A stretch of 64,000 nt of DNA from Diaphorobacter sp. HDW4A (GTDB lineage Bacteria; Pseudomonadota; Gammaproteobacteria; Burkholderiales; Burkholderiaceae_C): positions 1-64,000 of the forward strand of contig NZ_CP049911.1 of the NCBI RefSeq assembly GCF_011305995.1, read 5' to 3'. Of the stretch, positions 47,446 to 57,793 are shown one piece after another (the stretch's first letter is position 1; each line of letters starts with the position of its first letter). The notes under the pieces are model-generated. The model made no database searches. It worked only from the letters and a program-made list of their open reading frames with translations, and was not told where the DNA came from. The translations under genes and the position numbers were made by a program.

Positions 47446-48246
47446 TCAAGTCGGCACTTTGATACCCAGAAGTGCAGGTGACAGGCGGGTAACGGCAGGC
47501 AACTTGGACTGATAGTCTTCTAGTTCGAGCAACGCCTTGATGTACTTCCACGCAGACCGTGAATGTTCTCGTGCAATGGCTTCTGCACGGGCACCTTCGC
47601 GGGCACGGATCGCCTCCACCAGCGACCGGTGTTGCTCCTGCGCAAACAACATGATCTGGTGGTTGAATGCCGGTGTATCGTGCGACGTCGAAATGAAGCA
47701 GTTCGGGGCTGCAAACGGCAGTGTGACGATTCTCTGGATGGATTTCTTGAGCATCGGGCTTTGTGCTGCCTCTATCAGAAGTGCATGGAACTCGTCATTC
47801 AACTCCACATATTGGGTCACGTGCCGCGTTTCTTTCATGCTTTGCAGCACCACGTCCAGAGCGGCCACGCATCGGTCGAGTTTTTGGAGCGTGCTTAACG
47901 GGGCTCCTCGCTCAGCAGCCAGCCGGGCCGCCATGCCTTCTAGCTCGCCGCGAATCGCGATTGAGTCGAACACGTCTGCCTCCGAAAAGGATGCAACGGC
48001 ATAACCTCCTCCGGGCAGAGCGTCAATCATGCCCTCCTCGCACAGGCGAAGAATGGCAGCCCGCGCGGGTGTGCGCGAGACGTTGATCTTGTCCACCACC
48101 ATCTGTTCCAAGACTCGTTCCCCGGCCTTCAGTGCACCTTCAAGAATCATGCCGCGAAGACCAATCACTGCCTTGACGGTTTGCGAATGACCAGACTCCT
48201 CGCTGGCGACAGAGGAAAGGGCAACTAAATTTTGCGTGCGACGCAT
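47446..48246 (-). CDS. GntR-family (FCD subfamily) transcriptional regulator
   Basis: 266 residues from the ATG at 48246 (MRRTQNLVALSSVASEESG). The winged helix-turn-helix is seen as LKAGERVLEQMVVDKINVSRTPARAAILRLCEEGMI, then a helical FCD effector domain with metal-binding pattern positions (RGELEGMAARLAAERG; LNDEFHALLIEAA; HRSLVEAIRAREGARAEAIAREH). Members respond to aromatic or organic acids. It is divergent to a VanA-like oxygenase gene (48545) with two GTATAC boxes between them, so it probably controls that gene. Confidence 0.9.
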   Translation of the reverse strand: MRRTQNLVALSSVASEESGHSQTVKAVIGLRGMILEGALKAGERVLEQMVVDKINVSRTPARAAILRLCEEGMIDALPGGGYAVASFSEADVFDSIAIRGELEGMAARLAAERGAPLSTLQKLDRCVAALDVVLQSMKETRHVTQYVELNDEFHALLIEAAQSPMLKKSIQRIVTLPFAAPNCFISTSHDTPAFNHQIMLFAQEQHRSLVEAIRAREGARAEAIAREHSRSAWKYIKALLELEDYQSKLPAVTRLSPALLGIKVPT

Positions 48247-48368
48247 GATGAATCGATGCCCTTCAATTGGGTTTCCGGGATATCGCATTCTGCCCCAGTC
48301 TCAGCGTGGATTGATGCGAAATGAATGCCCGCATTTTTGCTGTTTCAGCCACATTTATCCAATTGAAT

Positions 48369-48461
48369 GTATACGTAAAAAATATAAAGCAAGGGATTTC
48401 ACTAATATTTTGCACAAAATTTAAGCTGAAAATTCGAATTAAGGAATTCAACGTATACGTT
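48369..48461. promoter_or_regulatory. Two GTATAC operator boxes between the GntR gene and the oxygenase gene
   Basis: AACGTATACGTT (48450-48461) is a perfect 12-bp palindrome. A partial copy, TGTATACGTA, lies at 48368-48377. The GTATAC centres are exactly 84 bases apart, eight helical turns. That layout fits a pair of FCD-GntR sites able to loop. Confidence 0.55.
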
Positions 48462-48544
48462 ATCTGCGATGAATTTCTCCAATCTGCTGAGCGGGGCAAG
48501 CCATCTCAGCAGCCATCGCAAGCTGGTTTTCGTAGGAGAGTGTC

Positions 48545-49313
48545 ATGTTCATTCGCAACGCGTGGTACATCGCAGCCTGGGCTGACGAGGTGAAGGACGT
48601 ACCGCTGGGTAGAAAGTTGCTCGGAGAAAACGTGGTGTTGTTTCGTGATGTTCACGGCCGCGCTGCAGCGCTGGAAGACAGGTGCTGTCATCGCGGTGCG
48701 CCCTTGCGCTTCGGAGCCGTGACCGAGCAAGGATTGCAGTGCGGTTATCACGGGCTTGTTTTCGACTGTGCAGGAAGCTGCGTGCACATTCCCGGCCAAG
48801 ACCGTATTCCTGGCAAAGCCAAGGTCAAGAGTTTCCCGTTGGTGGAAAAAGACCAGTTCCTATGGATCTGGATGGGCGCAGCGAAGGACGCCGATCCCAG
48901 CCTCATCGTGGACTACCCCTACCACAACGATCTGGAGCACTGGCCGCACAAGCACACCATGTACCACGTGAAGGCGGGTTACCAGCTCATGGTGGACAAC
49001 CTGATGGACCTGACCCATTTGGCCTATGTACACAAGAGCACCATTGGCGGGCAAAGTGCCACGGCGCACGTAGAAGCCAAAACACAGGTGACACCGAACG
49101 AAGGTGGTTTGCACTTCGTGCGCTGGCTTTTGAACAGTGATCCTCCGCCAACCTATGTCAAAGCCGTTGGTATGCAAGGCAAGATTGATCGCTGGATGGA
49201 CTTCGAATACATCGCGCCAGGCAGTATCCGGCAATGGACTGGGGCCCTGAACGTTGGTTGTGGTGCACAGGAAAACCGCAACCAGGTTGGCGGATTTTCA
49301 CTGCGGGTATTTC
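48545..49313 (+). pseudogene. Rieske aromatic-ring oxygenase subunit (vanillate O-demethylase VanA-like), 3' end missing
   Basis: 256 codons remain of about 350. The Rieske iron-sulfur ligands are CCHRGAPL and CGYHGLVF. The mononuclear iron site begins in DNLMDLTHLAYVH, which supplies both His ligands and the bridging aspartate. The opening MFIRNAWYIAAWADEV is typical of VanA/LigX-type oxygenases. The gene is broken at 49313 by copy D and its end is not found beyond the element. No reductase partner (vanB) is visible. It might act on vanillate or a related methoxylated aromatic acid; the substrate cannot be read. Confidence 0.88.
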
Positions 49314-52300
49314 GGGGTCCCCTCGTTTTCAGTGCAATAACTGGCGGTACGCAAACCCAGCACTGGCGCGGGGGTGGTGTTGGTAGATCGTTGATTCTGT
49401 TGGCTTTCCTGTTCACTTCTCAAACGGGTATCGTGGCCTCCCACTAATGGGGTTCACGATGCAGGACTGGCAAACGACGTTTTTGGGGATGCGTGAGCTG
49501 CCCCGCGATATCAGTGACTTCGAGATGAAGGCGTTTTTCACCTTCGATGGTGCAGAGCGCGAGGCAATCAATGCGCGCCGGGGTGACGCCCACAAGCTCG
49601 GTCTGGCGCTGCATATCGGGTTTTTGCGCATGAGTGGCCGCCTGCTGTATGCCTTTCGGGTGGTTCCCGTCGCCCTGTGGCGCCACTTGAGCGAGGAACT
49701 TGGCATTGCCACCCCTGATGTGGCTTCGCTGCGCACGCTGTACGGGCGGGAGAAGACACTGTTCGATCACCAGCAAGTAGCGTGCACGGCCCTTGGTTTT
49801 CGGTGGATGAGCGAGCACCAACGCCGCTCCCTGGTGCGTGAACTGCGGGACGAAGTGGCCCGTTGCGCCGACCGCGATCAACTGCTCGGGAGGGCCCGCC
49901 AATGGCTGTACAAGAATAAGCTGGTGATCGTGCACGAGCGGGCCATCCGGACTTTGATTGCGAGCGCACTCACCCAGCTCGAAGCGGAGACAGGTGCTGC
50001 AATCGCCGCCAGCGTCGATCCGGCAACCCTTGATCGGTGGCGAACCTCGGTTGCAGAGCTGCGCCCAGATGGACAAACCCAACAAAGCTGGCTGTGGTCG
50101 GCGCCGGCCAAGCACTCAACCCGCCAAATCAGCGAGGTACTTGAACGCATCGATCTGCTGTACGAGCTGGACGTTCATAAACACCTGACCGACATCCCCG
50201 ATCTCATCTTGCGCCGTTACGCGCGCCGACTAGTCTCTCGGCCGCCGTCTGCCGGCGCCAAGATCAAGGAACCCGCGCGCACCGTGGAGGTCGCCTGCTT
50301 TCTGCGGTATTGCCTGTTCACCACCACGGACCAGTTGATTTTGATGGTGCAGCGCCGGATTGCCGATCTGTGGCGCCAGACCGCTGCCGAGGTCCCCGCC
50401 ACCGTCAACTGGGCGGCGATGTACAAAACGCTACTGGCCGAACTCGTGGCCTTGAGCGCCCAGGGCGCTGTGCCGGACGCCGAGCTGCGCGCACGGCTTG
50501 AAGCCTTGGTCATCGAAACCCAGAAACGCAAGCCACCCAGTCGGGCCTCCCTTGTGCGCGAAGGATTGATTGATGTCATTCGCCCCGTACGCTCACTGCT
50601 TGTGGCAATTGCAAAGCTTCCATGGCAAGCCACCGGAGAGCATCCCACCATCGACGCCCTGACGAAATTGAGCGCCTATTACGCCAGTAACATCAGAAAG
50701 TTGCCGGATGGCGTTGTCGCGCCAGGCCTGGGAAGGTCTGGCAAGCCGCCATATCCAGCCCAGACCGGGAACGGGCGTTTCGGGCATTGGAGGTTGCCAC
50801 CTTGTTTGCCCTGCGCCGCGCGGTGCGCAATGGATCGGTCTGGATCGAGCACAGCTTGAGTTTTAGGGGCCGTGCACGCCTGTTCTTCACGGACGAACGT
50901 TGGAAGGACGAGTCCAAGAAGCACTATGCCCGTCTGTCGCTGCCCGGCAAGGCGGCCACCTTTCTGAAGCCATTGTTGGCCAAGGTAACTGCAGGTGTCG
51001 ATGCTGTGGCTGCGGCGGCACGCAGTGGCGTACTGCGCGTCGACGATGAACTCCACCTCTCAGTTTTACCCGCCGAAGACGAAGACCCGAAGTCACCAAG
51101 CTACGGGCGGCTTTGGATCACCGCATCGGCGAAGTGCAATTGCCTGAAGTGATTCTGGCCGTTGACGCCCAGGTGCGCTTCAGCTGGATCATGCTCGGCC
51201 GTGAACCACGGTCAACAGCGGAACTGCTGATGGTCTATGCCGGCATCATGGCCCACGGCACCAGTCTGACAGCCATCGAATGCGCGCGCATGATTCCGCA
51301 GTTGTCTGCCACCAGCATCCGCCAGGCCATGCGCTGGGCACGGGACGAACGCCGTCTGAGTCAGGCTTGCCAGGCGGTGCTGGAGTTTATGCAACGCCAC
51401 CCGATCGCCACCACTTGGGGCCGTTCAGACCTGGCGTCTTCTGACATGATGAGCATGGAGACAACCAAGCGGGTATGGCAGGCCCGGCTTGATCCCCGGC
51501 GCAACACGCCCTCCATTGGCATCTACTCCCATGTACGCGACCGCTGGGGAATCTTTCACGCACAGCCCTTCGTGCTCAATGAGCGCCAAGCTGGCGTGGC
51601 CATTGAAGGCGTCATACGTCAGGAACGCCTTGAAACCAGCCAACTGGCGGTGGACACCCACGGCTACACCGATTTTGCGATGGCACTGGCCCGGTTGTTG
51701 GGCTTTGATCTTTGCCCGCGGTTGAAGGAATTGAAACAACGCCACCTGTTCGTGCCTCGCGGCGCCAAGGTGCCAGCCGAAATAGCTGCGGTGTGCGAGG
51801 CCAATGTTGACGTTGCCCTGATCGAAAAGCATTGGGACAGCCTGGTGCATCTGGCGGCTTCGGTCATGAGTGGTCACGCCAGTGCGGTGGCAGCACTGGC
51901 GCGGTTTGGCTCTGCTGCCCAGGGTGACCCCATCTATGACGCTGGCGTGCAATTGGGACGTTTGCTGCGAACCGCGTTCCTTGCCGACTACTTTGTTAAG
52001 GACGCTTTCAGGAATGAATTGCGCCGGGTGCTCAACCGGGGGAGGCGGTCAACGCCCTCAAGCGCGCCATTTACACCGGCCGGATCAGCCCGGCACAGGC
52101 CAAACGTGTGGACGAAATGCAGGCTGTGGCCGACGCGTTGAGTCTGCTGGCCAACATCGTCATGGCGTGGAACACGTCACAAATGCAGGCTGTTCTGGAT
52201 CGCTGGTCGAACCGCCGCCAGGCCATTCCGCCGGAACTGATCGGAAAAATTGCTCCCACCAGGCTGGAAAGCATCAACCTGCGAGGCGTGTTCCGCTTTC

Positions 52301-52514
52301 CTGTTGACCGTTATGCCGACCAAATCCTGCCCTCGCGGCAGGGAGCACCGATAACTGGCACCAACGGATGAAACCGATCACGGTTTGACGCCACGAATCC
52401 CGGATTTGAAGGTGAACAGGAAAGCCAACAGAATCAACGATCTACCAACACCACCCCCGCGCCAGTGCTGGGTTTGCGTACCGCCAGTTATTGCACTGAA
52501 AACGAGGGGACCCC
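49314..52514 (+). mobile_element. IS1071-like element, copy D
   Basis: 3201 bases, the same type and orientation as copy C and identical to it by eye except for two single-base deletions. The terminal repeats begin GGGGTCCCCTCGTTTTCAGT. Flanks are atttc on the left and cagaa on the right; no target duplication. The left flank is the oxygenase gene, the right flank is DNA before the Rhs fragment. Confidence 0.88.
49447..52371 (+). pseudogene. tnpA: Tn3-family transposase (IS1071-like), three frameshifts
   Basis: Relative to copy C it lacks one G near 50730 (CTGGGAAGG for CTGGGGAAGG) and one C near 51087 (GACCCGAAG for GACCCCGAAG). It shares the missing G at the NRGE motif (52038-52042). It is therefore split into at least four reading segments: from 49447, 50787, 51113 and 52108. 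It is not functional as sequenced. Confidence 0.88.
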
Positions 52515-52712
52515 CAGAAAACCCTCTGCTGCCCAGCCTGTCCAATCATCGCGAGCCTTGTGGCTCGCGCAGGTCTTGTGGCTGCCGGTCTGTGGGGTGC
52601 TGGGGCTAGGTCTTATTACTTTCCCCAGGCAGCCATTTATTCAAACCAAATCATGCTCCAGCGCTTACCCATCAAGCGCGAGCAGCTATCAATTGAGTAG
52701 CGTCTTTCGGTA
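52515..52712. other. Spacer between copy D and the Rhs fragment
   Basis: No gene. A perfect seven-base-pair hairpin GCGAGCC-TTGT-GGCTCGC lies at 52551-52568. A TAA at 52710-52712 closes the Rhs-frame upstream, so the Rhs core was cut before or without copy D. Confidence 0.4.
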
Positions 52713-54548
52713 AGACACACAAGACCGCCTCACCAGCCACACCACCCCCGAGCGCACCGCCCCCAGGCTGTTCAGCCGCACCGAATACACCAACGGCCTG
52801 GGCAGCAGCAGCCGCACCACGCAACTGCACGCAGACAGCCAAGGCACACTGATCGCCACCGTAGTGAGCGAGTCAGGCGCAGCCAAAGCAGACAGCCTGC
52901 TGCACTACAGCGCCTACGGCCTCATCGACAGCGAAGCCAGCGGCAACGCAGGCACAGGCCTCAGAAGCAACGGCCACAGCTTCGGAAGCTACTACGCAGA
53001 CCCCGAGACAGGGCTCTTGTACGCCAGGGCGCGGTACTTTGACCCGGCCAGCGGGCAGTTTGTGAGCCGGGACCCAGAGGAGGGAGAAGCTAACCTACCC
53101 ATCACCTGGGGGGCGTACCAGTACGGACGGTATAGCCCGTATCGGTACAACGACCCCAATGGCAAATGCGACAGCTTGAGTGACTGCAGCATCAAAACTG
53201 CAGGTGGTGTGGTCGGCGGCATTGGCCTCACCGCCGTCAAAGCCGTCGAAGGCGCCCTGGACACAGTCCAATTTGTAGCGGACGGCTACCTGGGACTGCT
53301 GGGGCACAAAGCCTCGCAAAGAAGGAACAGCGAACGGCTGGACATGATCAGCGGCGTCATCGACAACGCCGACAAGATCCCAGCCGCCGTCAAACAAGCC
53401 ATCGTCAACGTTGACGCCAAACCACAAGCCGAAGACGCTGCAGGCAACACCTTCACAGCCGCCATGCTACGCGGCAACTACGCCGGTGAGATCGCGCTGG
53501 CAGTGGCAGGCTTGCCCCAGGCAGCCCGCAGCGCAGCCAGCTTGGTCGATGCCGGGCTGAGCGCAACAGGCAACGCAGCTGCCAAGAGCCGCATAGCAGC
53601 CAGAGCCCTCGCGCGCGAGCTGGAAGCAGCCGAGCCAGCACTGGCGGCCAAGACCCCCAGTGTCGGGCCAGAGCAAGTGCGGCACCAGATAGGGGATACC
53701 ACGCCCACCATGGTGCGCGAAGGCCCCAAGATCTCCGCCACAGGCGAGAACGTACCCACCAGCAAAACCGCAAGGGCCACCCCCAGCGAACCCTGCTGCT
53801 TCGCCCCCGGCACCCTGGTCGCCACAGAGACAGGCGAGCGTCCCATTGAAACCATCGAAGTGGGCGACCTCGTATGGACGCGCCTGGAAGACGGCACAGG
53901 GCAAGCCTTCCTGGCCCCGGTGACTGCCATCCACATCCGCCACGACCGGCCCATCCTGCGGCTGAGCGTGGAGCAGGTGCAAACCGGCGAGCCCGAAGAC
54001 ACCACCCAACCCACCGCCGAAGACCTACTGGTCACTCCTGGCCACCCGTTCTACGTAGCGGGCCAAGGCTTCGTGAGCGTGGAAGACCTACAGCAGGGTG
54101 ACGAAATGGTGTCACTGGGCAGCGGCAAAACGCTGCGGATCAAGAGTCTGGTGCTGGAGGCACCGCAGGGCACAACGCACAACCTGACGGTGGACGTGGG
54201 GCACACGTTCTTTGTGGGGGCCTTGGGCACATGGGTGCACAACGTGGGGCCGTGCAATACTTGTCCAGGTGGGGCGTGTGGTCGGGATGCGCTTGCGCGC
54301 AGTACTGAACGCTGGACTCCACACCCGGAATTCCAGCAACCCGCGCCAGGCAGAGGGCAGTTCCTCGGTGATATTGGTAATTCTCCTTTCTCTCTGTCTG
54401 ACGAAGCTGCGGCAGTGATGGGTGTACCGCGAGGATCAGTCGTTCCCTGGATGGAGGGAGTTCCTGACTTCGGCAAGTACACAGTTTCTGGGCCTGCCGG
54501 CATGCAGGGGCAATTTAGTGTCAAAAATCTGATGGGTGATCATGGCAT
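52713..54548 (+). pseudogene. Rhs-type polymorphic toxin 3' tip with Hint domain, both ends lost
   Basis: About 612 codons in one frame (first internal start GTG at 52864). It begins in Rhs repeat remnants (SRTEYTNGLGSSSRTTQ) and includes the Rhs core end (YYADPETGLLYARARYFDPASGQFVSRDP). A linker leads to a Hint self-splicing domain from CCFAPGTLVATETGERPIET to the terminal GTWVHN. After cleavage at that Asn the released tip would be VGPCNTCPGGACGRDALA followed by an unknown toxin domain (LGDIGNSPFSLSDEAAAVMG). The frame enters IS30 at 54549 and stops at 54585. The N-terminal Rhs shell is absent. Confidence 0.85.
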
Positions 54549-55659
54549 GGCGGTCTCAAATCTGAAGTGCAACACCGCTGGTTGATATTCACTGAATGGT
54601 AGCGGAGCTTTTCTCGGCGATAGCCGCCATGAATCGCTGAAAAGCCTGGTAGGGAGAATCCCAGCCGAGAGTCTGACGAGGACGGTTGTTCATCAGATCG
54701 GCCATGGAGTCCAGCGCATCCTGGTCATGCATGCTCAGGTCTGTGCCCTTGGGCATGAACTGGCGCAGCAGCCCATTCGTGTTCTCACAACTGCCTTTTT
54801 GCCAAGGGCTGTGCGGATCACAAAAGTACACCCGCATGCCAAGGGCTTGGGCGAGTTCCTTGTGCCGGGCCATCTCCTTGCCCTGGTCGTAGGTGAGCGT
54901 CTGGCGCATCGGCTGTGCGATCTGGCGCAGCTTGTTGGTGAACGCGGCCAGCGCACTGTCTGCGGATGCGTCAGGCATCTTGCACAGCAGCACCAAGCGC
55001 GTTGAGCGCTCTACCAGCACACCCACCGCCGATTGGTTGCCAGCACCCTTGATCAGATCCCCCTCCCAATGCCCCGGGATCACGCGATCATTGACCTCGG
55101 GTGGGCGAACATGGATAGAGACCATGTCTGGAATCTGACCACGCCGATCAGAGCCTGCTGAACGCGGGCGGCGTGTACTCTTGCCTTGGCGCAGCAGTGC
55201 GATGAGCTGGCGGCGCAACTCACCGCGTGGGTATGCATAGATGGCGGTGTAGATGCTCTCGTGCGAGGCATGCATGGTTGGGTCCTGGGGATACATGCGC
55301 TGGAGTGTGCGTGCAATCTGCTGGGGCGACCACAGCCAGCACAGCATGGTGGTCACAAGAGTCCACAACGCCCCGCAGCTGTGCAGCTTGGGGCATGGCT
55401 TGGCCTGAATGCGCCGCAGCTGGCACAGACGCTGCGCAGGCGCGCTGGCGTAACCGCCGTGGCAGGCGTTGCGCCGCAACTCACGGCTGATGGTGCTGGG
55501 GCTGCGGCCTTGAAGGCGGGCTAAGGCCCTGATGCTCCAGCCCTGCTGGCGCAGCGATGCCAGCGTCACTCTGTCTTCTGGCTGCAAGTGCTCGTATCTC
55601 GTTCCCATTTGCGTACATTACCCTTGGTGAGGGTGTTGCACTTCAGATTTGAGACCGCC
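54549..55659 (-). mobile_element. IS30-family insertion sequence
   Basis: 1111 bases bounded by inverted repeats of 28 bp (outer end reads GGCGGTCTCAAATCTGAAGT, continuing GCAACACC) at 54549-54576 and 55632-55659. It holds one transposase gene on the minus strand. It is inserted in the toxin domain of the Rhs gene. No target duplication could be recognised. Confidence 0.85.
54589..55608 (-). CDS. IS30-family transposase
   Basis: 339 residues. An N-terminal helix-turn-helix (RVTLASLRQQGWSIRALARLQGRSPSTISRELRRN) is followed by a DDE domain: the first aspartate in HWEGDLIKGAGN, the second in LTYDQGKEMARH, and the glutamate in PWQKGSCENTNGLLRQF. Full length, no frameshift. Confidence 0.94.
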   Translation of the reverse strand: MGTRYEHLQPEDRVTLASLRQQGWSIRALARLQGRSPSTISRELRRNACHGGYASAPAQRLCQLRRIQAKPCPKLHSCGALWTLVTTMLCWLWSPQQIARTLQRMYPQDPTMHASHESIYTAIYAYPRGELRRQLIALLRQGKSTRRPRSAGSDRRGQIPDMVSIHVRPPEVNDRVIPGHWEGDLIKGAGNQSAVGVLVERSTRLVLLCKMPDASADSALAAFTNKLRQIAQPMRQTLTYDQGKEMARHKELAQALGMRVYFCDPHSPWQKGSCENTNGLLRQFMPKGTDLSMHDQDALDSMADLMNNRPRQTLGWDSPYQAFQRFMAAIAEKSSATIQ

Positions 55660-55795
55660 CTCGAGCGATTCAACGGTACTGCAACAAAAAACTGGACTGC
55701 AGGTCTCTTTCAAGAGGCATCAATGTCCAGAACATCTCTAGCGGCACAGTTCATTCAGTCAAATTTGCGTTCGCAATTACCTTTAGATATTTCTT

Positions 55796-56545
55796 ATGGC
55801 ACTCATCGACGATCCGAAGGCTTTTATCGCAAGGATGTTTCAGATGGAGGCCAACGAGGGACGCGGCACGTATTGCCAGGTTTTCTCGGAAGGGACAACT
55901 GCAGTTCCCATCGACCTGCAGCCGCACGAGCGCGTGTACGCCATCTACAAGTCCAAGTACTACTTCACCTCGGACGCCATGTATGTCTCCGGTTCTCAAG
56001 GCAGCTTGAGGCTCGCTTGGAAAGATGTCTCTGCCTGTTCAAGTAAACACGGCGATGGAAGCAAGAAATCTACGATTTCAACGGTACATGGGAAATCGAT
56101 TGTCATTGACATGACGGATCTCGCAAAAGGGTGGTCTGGTCGCATCTCTCAACTTGTGCACAGCATGATTGACAGATGGGGGAGCCCGGGTGCGCTAGGT
56201 CTGCCGCTGATGACGGTACAAGAGTTTCTTTGTCACCCAGATGCGGAAGCTGCATTCGCTCCGAATCTTGAAGGGCGCATATCGTGCTCGGAACTCAGCG
56301 AAGCATTTCAGCTACTACTCGGTCTTCCTGGCGTTGAAAGTGTTTTCCTTAGCCGCGCTGGAACGGAAGAAGAAGAGCTTGCTATTCAGGGAGTCGTCAT
56401 CGTCTCCACGTGTGAGCCGGATGAATTTGCCGCATTTATCAGCCGACTGAGTGCAAGCGAAGTGGTCCCTGCAGATGAAAGTGTTCGGAGAAAAGTAGGA
56501 CGTCTCGCAGCCGATCAAAAGGTATTTGAGGTCATGTGGTCCTAG
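55796..56545 (+). CDS. Probable immunity protein of the Rhs toxin (unrecognised family)
   Basis: 249 residues with no known family recognised. It starts MALIDDPKAFIARMFQMEAN and contains a KSIVIDMTDLAKGWSGRISQ stretch, with a C-terminal half of alpha/beta character (EDEF-type: EEELAIQGVVIVSTCEPDEFAAFISRL). It lies directly after the IS30-interrupted toxin tip on the same strand, which is where immunity genes stand in Rhs loci. The call is by position only. Confidence 0.55.
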   Translation: MALIDDPKAFIARMFQMEANEGRGTYCQVFSEGTTAVPIDLQPHERVYAIYKSKYYFTSDAMYVSGSQGSLRLAWKDVSACSSKHGDGSKKSTISTVHGKSIVIDMTDLAKGWSGRISQLVHSMIDRWGSPGALGLPLMTVQEFLCHPDAEAAFAPNLEGRISCSELSEAFQLLLGLPGVESVFLSRAGTEEEELAIQGVVIVSTCEPDEFAAFISRLSASEVVPADESVRRKVGRLAADQKVFEVMWS

Positions 56546-56855
56546 GATAGAAATCTACCCATTCCATCGAGGGGACGGTGCAAGTGCCATGCTCGCAGAT
56601 CACTTCCGGGATAAAGCATTGAGCGTCCGCTTTCATTTAAAGTGACCGGCTGCTACTGGCCGATAGTACGCGTTCGGCGGCCAAAGTTGGATGACTGCAA
56701 CCGCTGCACAGCCGACTTCCAGGGTAGTTTGTATGTTGGTGCGAGAAACGCCGTTCGGCAGATGAGCCCGCCGAATTCGTCAGCTGTAACTCGCCTTAGC
56801 CGCAATCTGTAACCCTAATACGCCGCAAGACATCTGGTACATCAATCTCAAACAG
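56546..56855. other. No supported gene
   Basis: About 310 bases between the putative immunity gene and the secreted protein gene; nothing recognisable on either strand. Confidence 0.4.
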
Positions 56856-57389
56856 TCAGCACCTCAGTTTGAACTGCTCATCCCTCGCCTTCTTGCGTTC
56901 TGAACGTACCCAATCCAGGTCGTAGTACCGACTCCCCGCTCGCCCCATGGAGTCCAGCATGGCGACACGCTCATTGAGCAGTACGCATTGCTCTTTCACA
57001 GCAGGTAGCTGCGACATTTGTGTCTGTGCAGGTGCGTTGTACACGGGAGCTGGCCTACTCAGGAGCTCCTCTGCTTCGCTTCTTTGCTGTTTGGCCTCTG
57101 CTACTTGGCTCTCCCAACTGACATGCTTGGAGACGGTGGCACTACGCTCCAGTGTCCAGCCGCGCGTAGCGCACCGCTGGGGAATCCAATAGAAGGAGCC
57201 GCCCTGCGCTCGACACAAATAGATGACGGTGGTTTTGGGGCCGCTGAGATCGCTGACTGGTGGAGTGACATCGACTTCACGTCCGCCCTTGCAGGGCTCT
57301 TGGGAGTAGGTGTTACCGCAGCGGTAGACCTGTGCCTGCCCCGCCATGGATGCAATGCACAGCGCGGCAAGTATGGCCCAACGTTTCAT
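56856..57389 (-). CDS. Secreted DUF4124-like protein
   Basis: 177 residues from the ATG at 57389, chosen because AAGGA lies seven bases upstream; a GTG at 57410 is the alternative. A signal peptide (KRWAILAALCIASMAGQAQ) is followed by VYRCGNTYSQEPCKGGREVDV, the DUF4124 pattern with two cysteines. A long charged helix with KQQRSEAEELL follows, and it ends KKARDEQFKLRC. The role is unknown; such proteins are common and exported in Burkholderiales. Confidence 0.75.
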   Translation of the reverse strand: MKRWAILAALCIASMAGQAQVYRCGNTYSQEPCKGGREVDVTPPVSDLSGPKTTVIYLCRAQGGSFYWIPQRCATRGWTLERSATVSKHVSWESQVAEAKQQRSEAEELLSRPAPVYNAPAQTQMSQLPAVKEQCVLLNERVAMLDSMGRAGSRYYDLDWVRSERKKARDEQFKLRC

Positions 57390-57793
57390 CTGCTTCCTTG
57401 TTACTTTCACGGGAAAAAAGTCATCTGCGCCACCCTTTCAGTCTTGCCAACATGGTTCCCCAGGACCGAGCTCACAACAGTGGCTCACGGGCAAAAATCG
57501 AGGACGACACCCGCAGGTACACGCTCGATGACTTCCCGATCGGCAACACCATCAAAGCCACGTTGTACAACAAACTTGGCAACGACCCCGCTAAGGATTT
57601 CGAGCCACGCGGATTGATCGGCAAGATCCCGAACCTGTTGGTAGTCAACCCCAGCCTGTTGTTCACCACATGAGCCCAAACAAAGTTTCTGGGCGCAGCT
57701 TGTTCGAGTGGGTGAAACCCCGGCCTGCGAATCCCTACACCAAGCATTCCAGCAGTTCGTGCGGGCCATTACGCAGCGCCAGGGCGCCATCAT
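57390..57793. other. Region with one possible small ORF
   Basis: A plus-strand frame from the ATG at 57452 to 57673 reads MVPQDRAHNSGSRAKIEDDT and later DDFPIGNTIKATLYNKLGND, without a recognised family. It might be the end of a fragment rather than a whole gene. Nothing else is supported here. Confidence 0.35.
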
